A DNA stretch of 64,000 nt from an uncultured Sulfitobacter sp. GTDB lineage: Bacteria; Pseudomonadota; Alphaproteobacteria; Rhodobacterales; Rhodobacteraceae. The DNA lies in NCBI GenBank assembly GCA_947501805.1, contig CANMXJ010000017.1, forward strand, positions 1 to 64,000, written 5' to 3'. The translations under genes were made by a program, and so were the position numbers. The notes below the pieces were generated by a model. The model was not told where the DNA came from. It saw only the letters and a program-made list of their open reading frames with translations, and ran no database searches. Positions 17,459-26,238 of this stretch are shown one piece after another. Position 1 is the stretch's first letter. Each line of letters begins with the position of its first letter.

Positions 17459-20400
17459 TCAGAATGACTTGGGGCAGTTGAATTTGGACAGGGCGGGCAG
17501 TGCAAAGGGGTTGATGACAGATCCTGATTGCAGTTGAAAAATGGCAATACGGCCCGAGACGTTAAAAATCACGCGTTTGCGGTCCGATACATTTGTGCGT
17601 CTGATTTCCGCTGCATCCAGCAGCCGGAACCACGCCCAAGGTCCATCTTTGGCCAGTTGGCTTTCGCCGTTTTGCAAGGCAGGTGTAAACACCACACCGG
17701 CCAAACCCACAGAGCCGGGCCATGTAATCGCAACGGGTGTATTGTTGGGGCGTTTGGTTTCGAACAGCACGTTTTGTGACCCGACCGTCAGCTGCACGGA
17801 TTGCGCTTTCGGGTCCAGTGCCTCTGGTGTGATCTGGAACTGAACCGAAGGGGATGCAGCCCCTGCAAAGAACGCATCGCGGATTTCAGCGGCATATTGC
17901 AATTGTTGCAGCACAGCCGGTGAAATGCCCAGGTCGACGTCATTGACCTTTTTCCAGGTCCACGGTCGCGATCGTGTGTCCACATATTTGGTCAGGTTTT
18001 GCGCAAAGAAGGCATCAATTAGACCGCCGGGCGCAAAGAGCTTCTGAAAATCCGCCATCGCCACATCGGCCCGCGCACGGCGGTTGAACGGATAGCGGTT
18101 TTCCAGCGCCTGTGTGCAGAACGGCAACACGTTAGCCTGCCAGTTCGCATTGATCGAAGAACGTGTGCCGTCCGCCGTGATGCCGGTGGACGAACTGGTA
18201 ATCTGGCTGGCCCAGCGTTCCAGTGGGCCGGGAATACGACTTGCCATTTGTTTGAAGCGTTGCGTCGCGGTGCCACCTTCGGCCGCCGTGGCCGCAACAC
18301 CGCTGAACGACATTTTGTTCAATTCCTGATACACTTCCTGCAAGACAGTCACCAGCAAATCCAGTTGTGAATCCTGCCCTTCGGGACGGTCAACCAAGGT
18401 GTGCAGCCAGGCAAAGCGTTCTTCGACATAAGAGCCGGGTGGCTTTGCCGGAGAACCGGTTTCGGAGGCAGCAGAGCGTTGCAGCGCTTCAAGCAGGATT
18501 TCACCCTGAATGCTCAACGCGGATCGTGCCTCGATGGTGGCGATCCGGTTCAGGCTTCCGGTCACTTCCTCTCCGCCCAGAAGAGAGCGGTTCTCGGTCA
18601 GTTTGGTCTGCTGGGCAATTTCATTGAGGAGATTGACCAAAGGTGATGTTGGCCCGGACAGAACATTTGTGACCTCTACCGCATGGGACAGGGATTCCAG
18701 CGGGATCACGTCAATGTCACCCAGAATACCGTCATATTTCGCGATAAAATCGTTGTAATACAGGTTCAGCACATCGCGGCTGAGGGCCGTCAATGCGCCC
18801 TCTGTCTGTTCCGCTTCGCCGCGCGGCCCCAAAACCCAGCTTTCGCTGGCGATCCGTTTTGCAACACCTAGTGCTTCGCCCAAAAAGACGTTGTTGAAAC
18901 CGTCATAGGTGAAAATCCCCGGAACCCCGTCGTTCAGGGGTTTGCCGGAGGACCGGACCAATACCCGTGTTACGGCGGGTCCACCCGCTTCGGTGATGCG
19001 CCATTCCGGCAGGCTGGTAACAGAGGCGGAATTGATGATGCCGTTATAGACCCGCTGCGCCAGCGGCATTTCTGACAGGATACCTTGCACCTGCTCCACC
19101 AGGGGGCCGTTCAGAGCGATCTTTTCCATGGGCTGCGACAACAGCGCGTTGAGGTGCAAGGACAGGTCTTCGCGCAAAGGCTGGCGGCCGGGTCCGGCGA
19201 AGGTGATAGACCAGTCGATGGCCATCCATTCCTTGACGAGTTCCGCATTCATCGGTCCTTCAAGGCCGAGCATGAGGTAAATCTTGAGCGCCTCATAGAG
19301 CAGATCGGGGTTGTTCACATTGCCGGTGATTTGTTCTTCAAGCCGCAGCAGCAGACGTGGCAAAAGCCGCTGGTTCAAGGCGGCGCGGTAGGTTTGTGCG
19401 GCTTGCGTGCCAACGACTTCGCCTTGGTACAGGCCATAGGTCAGCCGGCGTTCGGGATCGGGGTCGCCCATGGCGGGGTTTGTGGGCATGTCGCGCAAGA
19501 CGTTCAGGGCGTCAATGACAGGCGGCAGATCGGTGTCGCCAATGGGACTGCCGGGCAATGTTGAACTCAGCTGCTGGTAGCTGTCGACATAGGTGGCCAC
19601 CTGTTCCAGCAAATCGCGGTTGCCCAGATAACTGCGGGTGAACAGCGTGCCGGTTGTGAGGGCAACGATTATGGTGGCAGCAATCGCAGCGCGTTTGGTC
19701 CAGCGATAGCGGCGTTCGACCTTGTCGTCAGCAGACACAAGCCCTGCCTCGGGAAAGATCACGCCCTCAAAAAGACGTGTTAGGAAATACGAACGACCCT
19801 GCCCCTGCCCCGTGCCAATCGCCTGACGGCCGATGCCAAAGGTGCGCGCCATGCCTAGCATCAGGCGGTCGATCGGCGTGCCTTCTTGTGTGCCGGAGGT
19901 AAAGTAGATGCCGCGCAACATGTGGCGTTGCTCATAGCGGTTGTCCTGAAACACTTCGGCCAGAAAATTGCGCGCGACAGAGCGCATGGCCGCCGTTTGG
20001 CTGGGAAAACCTGCAATCAGCGAGCGGCGTTGCGGGTCAATCTCTGTTTGCATGCGTTCAAGCGATTGCGCGTTGAGTTGCCCCAGCAGCAGCGCGAATT
20101 CGGAATCAAAGGCGGCAACGGGAGACGCCTCCCCTTTGGACGTGTCCAGCGGCAGGGTAAAGCCCCAAACCTGCTCGCGGTCTTCCTTGCCCAGATTGTC
20201 ATAAAATTCGCTAAAGCCCGCAATCAGATCAGCTTTGGTGAACAGCACATAGACAGGAAAGCGCACACCCAGCTTCTCACGCAATTCATTGAGGCGCCGG
20301 CGCACGGCCATGGCGTGACTGGCCTGTGTGACCTCATCCTGCATCAGCAGGTCGCTGAGGGAAATGGCCACCATCGCGCCGTTGATCGGCTGGCGCTTGC

Positions 20401-21034
20401 GATACTTCTTGAGCAGGCCCAAAAATCCGAGCCAGCCCGCATTGTCGATCTCCGCATCGCTTTCCTGTGTGGTGTAGCGGCCCGCCGTATCAATCAGCAC
20501 CGCATTGTTGGTAAACCACCAATCGCAATTGCGGGTGCCACCAACACCGCCGATGGCAGTTTTGCCCATGCTTTCGGCCAGCGGAAATTGCAGGCCGGAA
20601 TTGACAATCGCCGTTGTTTTGCCCGCACCGGGCGGGCCGATCATCACATACCATGGCAGGTCTTGCAGGTGTTTGCGCCCGTTCTTGGATTTGCGCAATT
20701 CGACCATCGCCAGCTTGAGCTTGTCGCGCAGTTCGCCGAGTTCTTCGGCCGTAACGTCATCCTCTGTCGTGTCGATCTGTTCGGCAATTTCCTCTGTCAT
20801 TGCCTTTTCCTTGCGACGACGACGCAAGAAAACGAACAACATAAGCATCAAGAAAAAGAACCAGATGCCTCCGATAAAGAGCGCACGCGACAGGATGCTA
20901 TCGAACGGATGCCATGTGTCGCTGCCGATAAAAGGAGCAAGGAACCAGACCGCAGCGGACAGACAGATCGCGGCAAGCAGGAAGATCGTATAGATCGAGC
21001 GGAAGAAAAATCGGAGTACTCGGCGTCCGTACAT
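17459..21034 (-). CDS. tssM: T6SS membrane complex protein TssM (IcmF)
   Basis: A 1,191-residue inner-membrane protein and core of the T6SS membrane complex. Two N-terminal membrane helices (IYTIFLLAAICLSAAVWFL and the one around GGIWFFFLMLMLFVFL) are followed by a cytoplasmic NTPase domain with Walker A GPPGAGKTT near residue 134 and DTAGRY. A third helix lies near 448 (AAIAATIIVALTTGTLF), followed by the large periplasmic region. Length is typical. The start overlaps the tssL stop by one base (TAATG). An intact Walker A suggests nucleotide binding, as in Agrobacterium TssM. Confidence 0.95.
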   Translation of the reverse strand: MYGRRVLRFFFRSIYTIFLLAAICLSAAVWFLAPFIGSDTWHPFDSILSRALFIGGIWFFFLMLMLFVFLRRRRKEKAMTEEIAEQIDTTEDDVTAEELGELRDKLKLAMVELRKSKNGRKHLQDLPWYVMIGPPGAGKTTAIVNSGLQFPLAESMGKTAIGGVGGTRNCDWWFTNNAVLIDTAGRYTTQESDAEIDNAGWLGFLGLLKKYRKRQPINGAMVAISLSDLLMQDEVTQASHAMAVRRRLNELREKLGVRFPVYVLFTKADLIAGFSEFYDNLGKEDREQVWGFTLPLDTSKGEASPVAAFDSEFALLLGQLNAQSLERMQTEIDPQRRSLIAGFPSQTAAMRSVARNFLAEVFQDNRYEQRHMLRGIYFTSGTQEGTPIDRLMLGMARTFGIGRQAIGTGQGQGRSYFLTRLFEGVIFPEAGLVSADDKVERRYRWTKRAAIAATIIVALTTGTLFTRSYLGNRDLLEQVATYVDSYQQLSSTLPGSPIGDTDLPPVIDALNVLRDMPTNPAMGDPDPERRLTYGLYQGEVVGTQAAQTYRAALNQRLLPRLLLRLEEQITGNVNNPDLLYEALKIYLMLGLEGPMNAELVKEWMAIDWSITFAGPGRQPLREDLSLHLNALLSQPMEKIALNGPLVEQVQGILSEMPLAQRVYNGIINSASVTSLPEWRITEAGGPAVTRVLVRSSGKPLNDGVPGIFTYDGFNNVFLGEALGVAKRIASESWVLGPRGEAEQTEGALTALSRDVLNLYYNDFIAKYDGILGDIDVIPLESLSHAVEVTNVLSGPTSPLVNLLNEIAQQTKLTENRSLLGGEEVTGSLNRIATIEARSALSIQGEILLEALQRSAASETGSPAKPPGSYVEERFAWLHTLVDRPEGQDSQLDLLVTVLQEVYQELNKMSFSGVAATAAEGGTATQRFKQMASRIPGPLERWASQITSSSTGITADGTRSSINANWQANVLPFCTQALENRYPFNRRARADVAMADFQKLFAPGGLIDAFFAQNLTKYVDTRSRPWTWKKVNDVDLGISPAVLQQLQYAAEIRDAFFAGAASPSVQFQITPEALDPKAQSVQLTVGSQNVLFETKRPNNTPVAITWPGSVGLAGVVFTPALQNGESQLAKDGPWAWFRLLDAAEIRRTNVSDRKRVIFNVSGRIAIFQLQSGSVINPFALPALSKFNCPKSF

Positions 21035-22446
21035 TAGGTGTTCTCCTGCACCAGCAACACTTCGATGCGGCGGTTCTGGGCCCGCCCTTCGCGTGTGCTG
21101 TTATCCGCAATAGGTTCGTTTTCGGCGCGTCCTTCGGCAGACAGGCGGCTGGGGTCTTTGAGGGTTTTGCTCATCGACGCCATGACCGATTTTGCCCGTG
21201 CAAGGCTGAGGTGCATGTTGGAGGGAAAGCGCGAGGATTTGATCGGGATATTATCGGAATGGCCTGTGATGATCACCGGACCGGGCTCATCGTTCAGGGC
21301 ATTGGCAACGCGTGCGATGGGGTCCACAAAGGCGTCCGTTAGACTGTCGGAGGCAGGCCGGAACATATTGGAACCTACGATGCGAATGACCAATGTGTTG
21401 CCCTTTTGAAAGACGTTCACGATGCCGTCGTCGATTTCCTTTTGCAGGAATGTCACGACCTTTTTCAGACGGATTTCTTCGGTAGATGCGGGTGGTGTGG
21501 GCGGCGGCGGCGGTGCGCGGCGCTGTAGTTCTGCAATTGGGCCGCTGTCGATCACGGACAGCTGGCCAATCAGGCGCTCGGTTTGGGTGCTGAGAAAATA
21601 GGATAGCCCTGTGAATTGGATCGCGAGTAGCGCCGCCGTAACTGCAAGCGCGGCCCACACCAGACGCCAAGCGGAAAGAGCGCGAAACGGTTTGTCCACA
21701 CCCTCCCAATGGGGCGACAGGTCACGCTCCACATCGCCGCGCTGGCCACGGATAATACGCGCCAGACCTTGACGGATTTGCAGATGTTTATCGGGGCCGC
21801 CCTGTTCGATCCGCAGGCGTCCCTCAAAGCCGAGCGACAGACACATGTAAATAAATTCAAGCACATCAAGGTTCGTGCCCGGCTCTTTTTCCAACCGTGC
21901 CAGCAGGTCATAAAAGCGGTCGCCCCCCACCGTTTCGCGGTGGAATGTGCCGACCATGGACTGCAATCCCCAGCTGGATTGTCCGCCCCATGGGGTGTTC
22001 AGTACCACATCGTCCAGCGTGGCACAGAGCGCGTAGCGTGCAATCTTGACGGTTTGTGCAGGCACACCAGCCTGCAAGGCGCGGTTTTCAAAGGCGCGGA
22101 CTTCGGCGACTACAGAGGATCGCAGCTTGTCAGGATCCATGTGTTGTGCGCGGTTGCGTATGCGGCTGATCAGGGAAAACAGTGGCGCGGCGCAGGCGGT
22201 CAACTGGTTCATGCCGGTCAGAACCATTTCGACTTCTTGCGGACCGTCCCGTTTGGCAGCGCGTGGGGCGGCAGCGGGAGCGGGAATGCCCATGGTATCG
22301 GCGGCGGGGGCAGCCATCGGTTCATCGGGGATCGCGGCAGCAGGGGCTGTAGGGGCAGCAGCAGCCGTGCGACGTCCGCCCGGATTGGGGCGGATTACCG
22401 TCTTGTCTGTATCATCGGGTTCTGCAAACGGATCGTCACCTGACAT
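21034..22446 (-). CDS. tssL: T6SS membrane complex protein TssL (DotU) with C-terminal OmpA domain
   Basis: A 470-residue extended TssL. Residues 1-70 are rich in Ala/Pro. The DotU cytoplasmic domain spans about 75-245 (LFSLISRIRNRAQHMDP, VLNTPWGGQSSWGLQSMV). A membrane helix lies near 262-285 (LVWAALAVTAALLAIQF). The periplasmic end carries a peptidoglycan-binding OmpA-like domain (about 350-465: VIITGHSDNIP, LSLARAKSVM, EGRAQNRRIEVL). Such fused domains anchor the complex to the cell wall. Gene order tssK-tssL-tssM is standard. Confidence 0.94.
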   Translation of the reverse strand: MSGDDPFAEPDDTDKTVIRPNPGGRRTAAAAPTAPAAAIPDEPMAAPAADTMGIPAPAAAPRAAKRDGPQEVEMVLTGMNQLTACAAPLFSLISRIRNRAQHMDPDKLRSSVVAEVRAFENRALQAGVPAQTVKIARYALCATLDDVVLNTPWGGQSSWGLQSMVGTFHRETVGGDRFYDLLARLEKEPGTNLDVLEFIYMCLSLGFEGRLRIEQGGPDKHLQIRQGLARIIRGQRGDVERDLSPHWEGVDKPFRALSAWRLVWAALAVTAALLAIQFTGLSYFLSTQTERLIGQLSVIDSGPIAELQRRAPPPPPTPPASTEEIRLKKVVTFLQKEIDDGIVNVFQKGNTLVIRIVGSNMFRPASDSLTDAFVDPIARVANALNDEPGPVIITGHSDNIPIKSSRFPSNMHLSLARAKSVMASMSKTLKDPSRLSAEGRAENEPIADNSTREGRAQNRRIEVLLVQENT

Positions 22447-22467
22447 GGCTTGCCCCTTTTCTCAAAT

Positions 22468-23808
22468 CTAGTTGTTGCGGATCGCCCATAGTTCCATGTT
22501 TAGCCCCGGATATTGACCTGATACATGCACAGCGATGCCACCCGACGTGGTCATCTTGCCCCAATATGGGCTGTCGGAAGCGAGTTCAAAATAGACAACA
22601 CCCGCATGATACGGGATCTGGCGCGGGGCGACTGGCATCGGCCGCAAGGTAATGCCCGGCAAGGCAGAGTTCACCAGCTGGCGGATTTCCTCGACCGGTC
22701 CGATCTTGGCTTGCCCTGCAAAATGCCGGCGCACGTCCTCGGCTGGAATGTCGGCCTGTACGGCCAGGACAAAGCCAGCGGTAGAAATCAGTTTGCGATC
22801 CGCAATCACGCCAACGCTGACACCGTATTTTCGCGCCTCCAGTGGAATGGAAATCGCGGTCTGTTCCAGAACCGAGCTAAGGTACTGGCGCAGGGTGCGG
22901 ATGACGGGTGCAAAGGTAATCGACAGGTTGTCATGCTGATAGGGCGGAAACTCCGGCGGCTGTTTGGTTGTGGTCATAAAGACCGAAAGCTCACCAGCCA
23001 GCGAGATGCAGTGGCGATAGGCATCCTCTGGATGTAGATTTTCTACAGTGCTCAGATGGCGGAATACCGGGATCATCCGGTTGATCACAGTCAGCAAAAG
23101 GAAGTCTGAAACTTCGGCAACGGCTTTGGCCGCGCCGCCCTCGGAGAGACGCCCCGCCAAAGCGGTCATGCGGTGTGACAGCAGCCCTTCGATCTCGCGG
23201 ACAAATCCTTCGAGCGGTGCTGCAGCACGCACATCAATGCAGCTGGGAATGAAGCTGCGGTCAAGGATAACTTCCTTATCGGGGCGCACTTCGATGATCC
23301 GCGCAATCGGGATCGACAGCATATCGGCCAGATCATCCACAGCCAGCGCAAAGCGCAGACGCATCTTGCCCACACCAACCGTAACAGGTTTCTGATCACG
23401 TCCCATTGTATCCGTGATCTCAAGCTCTGCAGGGCGCAGACGGCTGACGGATTGTTCGGCACCGGTCAAATCAACCTCGACGGCCCCTTGTCGGCGCTGC
23501 GGCACGGTCAGGTAAACGATACAATCCTTGATACCTTCGGGTATTTCCAACGCGGGCGGATGGTCTTCGGTTTGTGGTACACGAAACACCATGCCGTCAT
23601 GGGTCAGCCCCGCGCAGCCCTTGAGCGCGAATTGCCCGACCTTCAACACCTCTTCGTCAATCTCAAGCGCGTTCACACCCCAGGCATAGGGCCGGATGCG
23701 ACGGGCCAACCCGGCAATCAGCGCCTCTTTGTGGCGGTCCGATTGTTGGAAATGGTGCGGTTGTAAGAACAACCCCTCCGTCCAAAGCACTTTACTGTCC
23801 CAGGACAC
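22468..23808 (-). CDS. tssK: T6SS baseplate protein TssK
   Basis: A 446-residue baseplate subunit that connects the baseplate to the TssL/TssM membrane complex. The N-terminus VLWTEGLFLQPHHFQQSDRH is diagnostic of the family. Length fits. The start is a GTG at 23,808 with GGGGAG 7 bases upstream; an ATG two bases away is in another frame. It sits between fha and tssL. Confidence 0.95.
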   Translation of the reverse strand: MSWDSKVLWTEGLFLQPHHFQQSDRHKEALIAGLARRIRPYAWGVNALEIDEEVLKVGQFALKGCAGLTHDGMVFRVPQTEDHPPALEIPEGIKDCIVYLTVPQRRQGAVEVDLTGAEQSVSRLRPAELEITDTMGRDQKPVTVGVGKMRLRFALAVDDLADMLSIPIARIIEVRPDKEVILDRSFIPSCIDVRAAAPLEGFVREIEGLLSHRMTALAGRLSEGGAAKAVAEVSDFLLLTVINRMIPVFRHLSTVENLHPEDAYRHCISLAGELSVFMTTTKQPPEFPPYQHDNLSITFAPVIRTLRQYLSSVLEQTAISIPLEARKYGVSVGVIADRKLISTAGFVLAVQADIPAEDVRRHFAGQAKIGPVEEIRQLVNSALPGITLRPMPVAPRQIPYHAGVVYFELASDSPYWGKMTTSGGIAVHVSGQYPGLNMELWAIRNN

Positions 23809-23847
23809 ATAATTCTCCCCTGTGTGCCGTTCCTTAGTGGATACGGC

Positions 23848-25305
23848 CTATTTTAACTTGTCGAGTTGCTCTTTGTAGGCCCGCGCAAATTCGCGGCTGA
23901 ACAACTCGTGAAAATCATTCTCGGCCTGATCGGATATCTGGCCATACATCTTTTCGTACACTTCCCAATAACGGGCTTTCTTGCCTTTCAGGAGACCACC
24001 GATGCCACCGCTGGTTTCAATCTGTGCGCCCAGCACTTCGGGGTCCAGCTTGGCAAGGATACCCTTCAAAGCGGCCTCCATACCAGTGACCATCGCGACC
24101 TCATGGGCCTTGATATCGTCCAGCGCCTGTTCGGTAGCCGTTTCAGCCCCAAGGTAGCCGCGTGATTTGGGTTTGACCAACGCCTCGATCGCCTGTTCGG
24201 CGCTGATCGAGAATTTCAGGGGATTGTTGCTGCCTGCGCTGATCTTGGTCTGTTCGATGCGGAACTCCGACTTGATCGAGGTTCGGGTCATCAGGATTTC
24301 GCGCAAACCGGTGATCATCGTGCGCATGACACGGCCCATCCGTGCCATTGAGGTGTGCAGATCCTCGTCGTCGATCTTGAGGTCTTCGACGTCCAGCGCG
24401 TCGAGAAACGCTTTTGCGGCGGCCTGATCCCCGCTGACAACGACTTTCTCTTCCAGCGCGGGCGGAACGGTTTGTGGTTCGGCTGCTGTTTTGGGTTCGG
24501 GTTCTTTTGGCGCGGGTGGTTTTGGCGCAACGGTTTCCGCAGGCAGTTGGGGTTCGGCAACGGGCGGGATGTCCTCGGGTGGCGTGGCCGTTGGCGTCGG
24601 CTCCGGCGTTGAGGGTGAAAGCAGATCATCATCCCAATCATCGGGTATCAAAGATGGACCGGTTGATTGCGCCGAACGGAAGCTGTCGGACGTGCTTGTG
24701 TTGTGCATGGCCTGACTTGGCCCCAGATCGTCACCGATGATGTCTTCGGGACGGGCAAAAAACGGGTCTTCTTCCTCGCCCAGAGGCGGGGGAAGATCGT
24801 TGATCGGGTCAGAAATTGTGATCTGTCCCGGCCCTTTTGGCCCTTCCGGTGCGCCGAGCAGATCATCGAGAAAATCACCCCCCGGCCCCACATCATCCAG
24901 CAGCGCCATCGGATCAGGAGCGTTGTCGGCAGAACCGTGCGAAACCTGTGAGTGGCCCAGTGGCTCGGGGATCGGCGGCGGCAAAGCGTCCGCGATCTCG
25001 ACCATAATTTCGTAAGAGCCAACGGACAGGATATCACCGTTGTTGATCGGCGTTGGTGTGCGGCCCAAGGGCAGTTTGGAGTAATTCAGGAACGTGCCAT
25101 TGGTCGACAAATCGACAACCACGATGCTGCCATTGTGATCTTCGATGACACAATGGCTCTTGGACAATTGACGTTCGGGGTCCGGCAGTACGATATCATT
25201 GGCAGGCCCACGCCCAAGGCTGAGCGAGCCACCGGCAGGCATCTGCATGTTGCCCACATCGCCGGGCATTGTCCCTGAGGATTGAAAGGATAGCTTGACC
25301 GACAT
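23848..25305 (-). CDS. fha: T6SS FHA-domain protein (Fha/TagH)
   Basis: A 485-residue cytoplasmic scaffold, the expected target of PpkA. The FHA domain is at about 28-105 with GRGPANDIVLPD, SKSHCVIE and STNGTFLN, the loops that bind phosphothreonine. A long Pro/Glu/Asp-rich linker (about 110-290) follows. The C-terminal domain (about 295-485) is the TagH/ImpI-type helical domain (MARMGRVMRTMITGLREILM, ENDFHELFSREFARAYKEQL). Located between the PAAR gene and tssK. Confidence 0.9.
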   Translation of the reverse strand: MSVKLSFQSSGTMPGDVGNMQMPAGGSLSLGRGPANDIVLPDPERQLSKSHCVIEDHNGSIVVVDLSTNGTFLNYSKLPLGRTPTPINNGDILSVGSYEIMVEIADALPPPIPEPLGHSQVSHGSADNAPDPMALLDDVGPGGDFLDDLLGAPEGPKGPGQITISDPINDLPPPLGEEEDPFFARPEDIIGDDLGPSQAMHNTSTSDSFRSAQSTGPSLIPDDWDDDLLSPSTPEPTPTATPPEDIPPVAEPQLPAETVAPKPPAPKEPEPKTAAEPQTVPPALEEKVVVSGDQAAAKAFLDALDVEDLKIDDEDLHTSMARMGRVMRTMITGLREILMTRTSIKSEFRIEQTKISAGSNNPLKFSISAEQAIEALVKPKSRGYLGAETATEQALDDIKAHEVAMVTGMEAALKGILAKLDPEVLGAQIETSGGIGGLLKGKKARYWEVYEKMYGQISDQAENDFHELFSREFARAYKEQLDKLK

Positions 25306-25312
25306 TGCCGCC

Positions 25313-25621
25313 TTAGCCTCCGATCAGCACTGTAGGGCAGCACGGTGGTATCATGATCCCGCCGCATGCGACATTGTCAGTCACACGTGCCGCGGGCAAA
25401 TTCTGGATCAAGACGGTGGCCGACCCTTTTACAATCGGGTGCGGGACGCCGACAGGGGCCATATCCGACAGGCGTGCTGCGGGCAGAAAGCTGATCAGTA
25501 CGGACGGGCAGCAAGGGGTCATGATCGGATTGGGCACCGGCACCGGTAGAGGGGGTGCCGGGGGCGGTGCGGGCACGGCGCACAAGTGCATGTCGGTCAT
25601 GCGGGCGGCGGGTAATGTCAT
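25313..25621 (-). CDS. PAAR-repeat T6SS spike-tip protein
   Basis: A 102-residue small protein with three PAAR motifs (LPAARMTD, LPAARLSD, LPAARVTD) and Cys/His residues (MHLC, GVPHP, CCP) that could bind zinc at the tip of the cone. PAAR proteins sharpen the VgrG spike and can carry effectors; this one has no toxin extension. The ATG overlaps the preceding gene by 4 bases and the stop is 7 bases from fha. Confidence 0.9.
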   Translation of the reverse strand: MTLPAARMTDMHLCAVPAPPPAPPLPVPVPNPIMTPCCPSVLISFLPAARLSDMAPVGVPHPIVKGSATVLIQNLPAARVTDNVACGGIMIPPCCPTVLIGG

Positions 25622-26229
25622 TGTGTCGCCTCCTTCATCTTGTCGCGGTTTTCCATTTTGCCATTGCCACCGCGCGCGATATCAACCGCCCGGTCAATCA
25701 GTAACTGGCCATATTCCTCAAACCTATCAGAGTTTTTGTCCAACGCCACGACATTCATAGCAAAAGCAGAGGTTTCGGCAGCCCCCGCCGGAGCAGGGTA
25801 TTCGGCCAAATCTGCGGGGCCCAATGTGCCATCGGCATAGAGTACAGCCAAGGCAACGTTGACCGTGTCATCATCGATATAGGCGTCGTCCATGGCATCA
25901 CGTGCCCGTGCGCGGTTTTCTTCGGTGGGTTTGAACACCCAGTCTTCTGCCGCGATCAGTGATTTGGGATCGTTGTCGGACTTTGGCCCGATGTAGTCCC
26001 GTGCGGCCATACACGCCCACCAGACCCGCTCGCGGGGTGGCAAGATGATAGACAACAGGCGCAAGATATCAATCAGCGCGCCCTTTTCATCGAGTTCGGC
26101 CAGCACATCTTCGGCCAGGGCCGCAACCGGCGCAGTGATAGGTGTTTCAAGGCGCGTGTTTGCCATCGATAGCAGCTTTGCTACCGGCTCTTTCGGCACT
26201 TTCGACATCCCTGTGAATCGTTTTCCCAT
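25618..26229 (-). CDS. unrecognised T6SS-locus protein between vgrG and PAAR
   Basis: A 203-residue acidic cytoplasmic protein (a second ATG at 26,232 is also possible). Its most distinctive part is a helical region LRLLSIILPPRERVWWACMA near residue 60-80, which I associate with an uncharacterised domain family seen in T6SS loci (possibly DUF6931), without certainty. No signal peptide or membrane segment. Its position, coupled to the PAAR gene and directly after vgrG, suggests an adaptor or chaperone for spike or effector loading. That function is inferred only from context. Confidence 0.55.
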   Translation of the reverse strand: MGKRFTGMSKVPKEPVAKLLSMANTRLETPITAPVAALAEDVLAELDEKGALIDILRLLSIILPPRERVWWACMAARDYIGPKSDNDPKSLIAAEDWVFKPTEENRARARDAMDDAYIDDDTVNVALAVLYADGTLGPADLAEYPAPAGAAETSAFAMNVVALDKNSDRFEEYGQLLIDRAVDIARGGNGKMENRDKMKEATQ

Positions 26230-26238
26230 CATACCGCC

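Noticed and set aside
19886-21037. Long plus-strand open frame of 383 codons
   Set aside because: It lies wholly inside tssM on the opposite strand, has an Arg/His/Gln-rich composition typical of antisense shadows, and no ribosome binding site or family motif.
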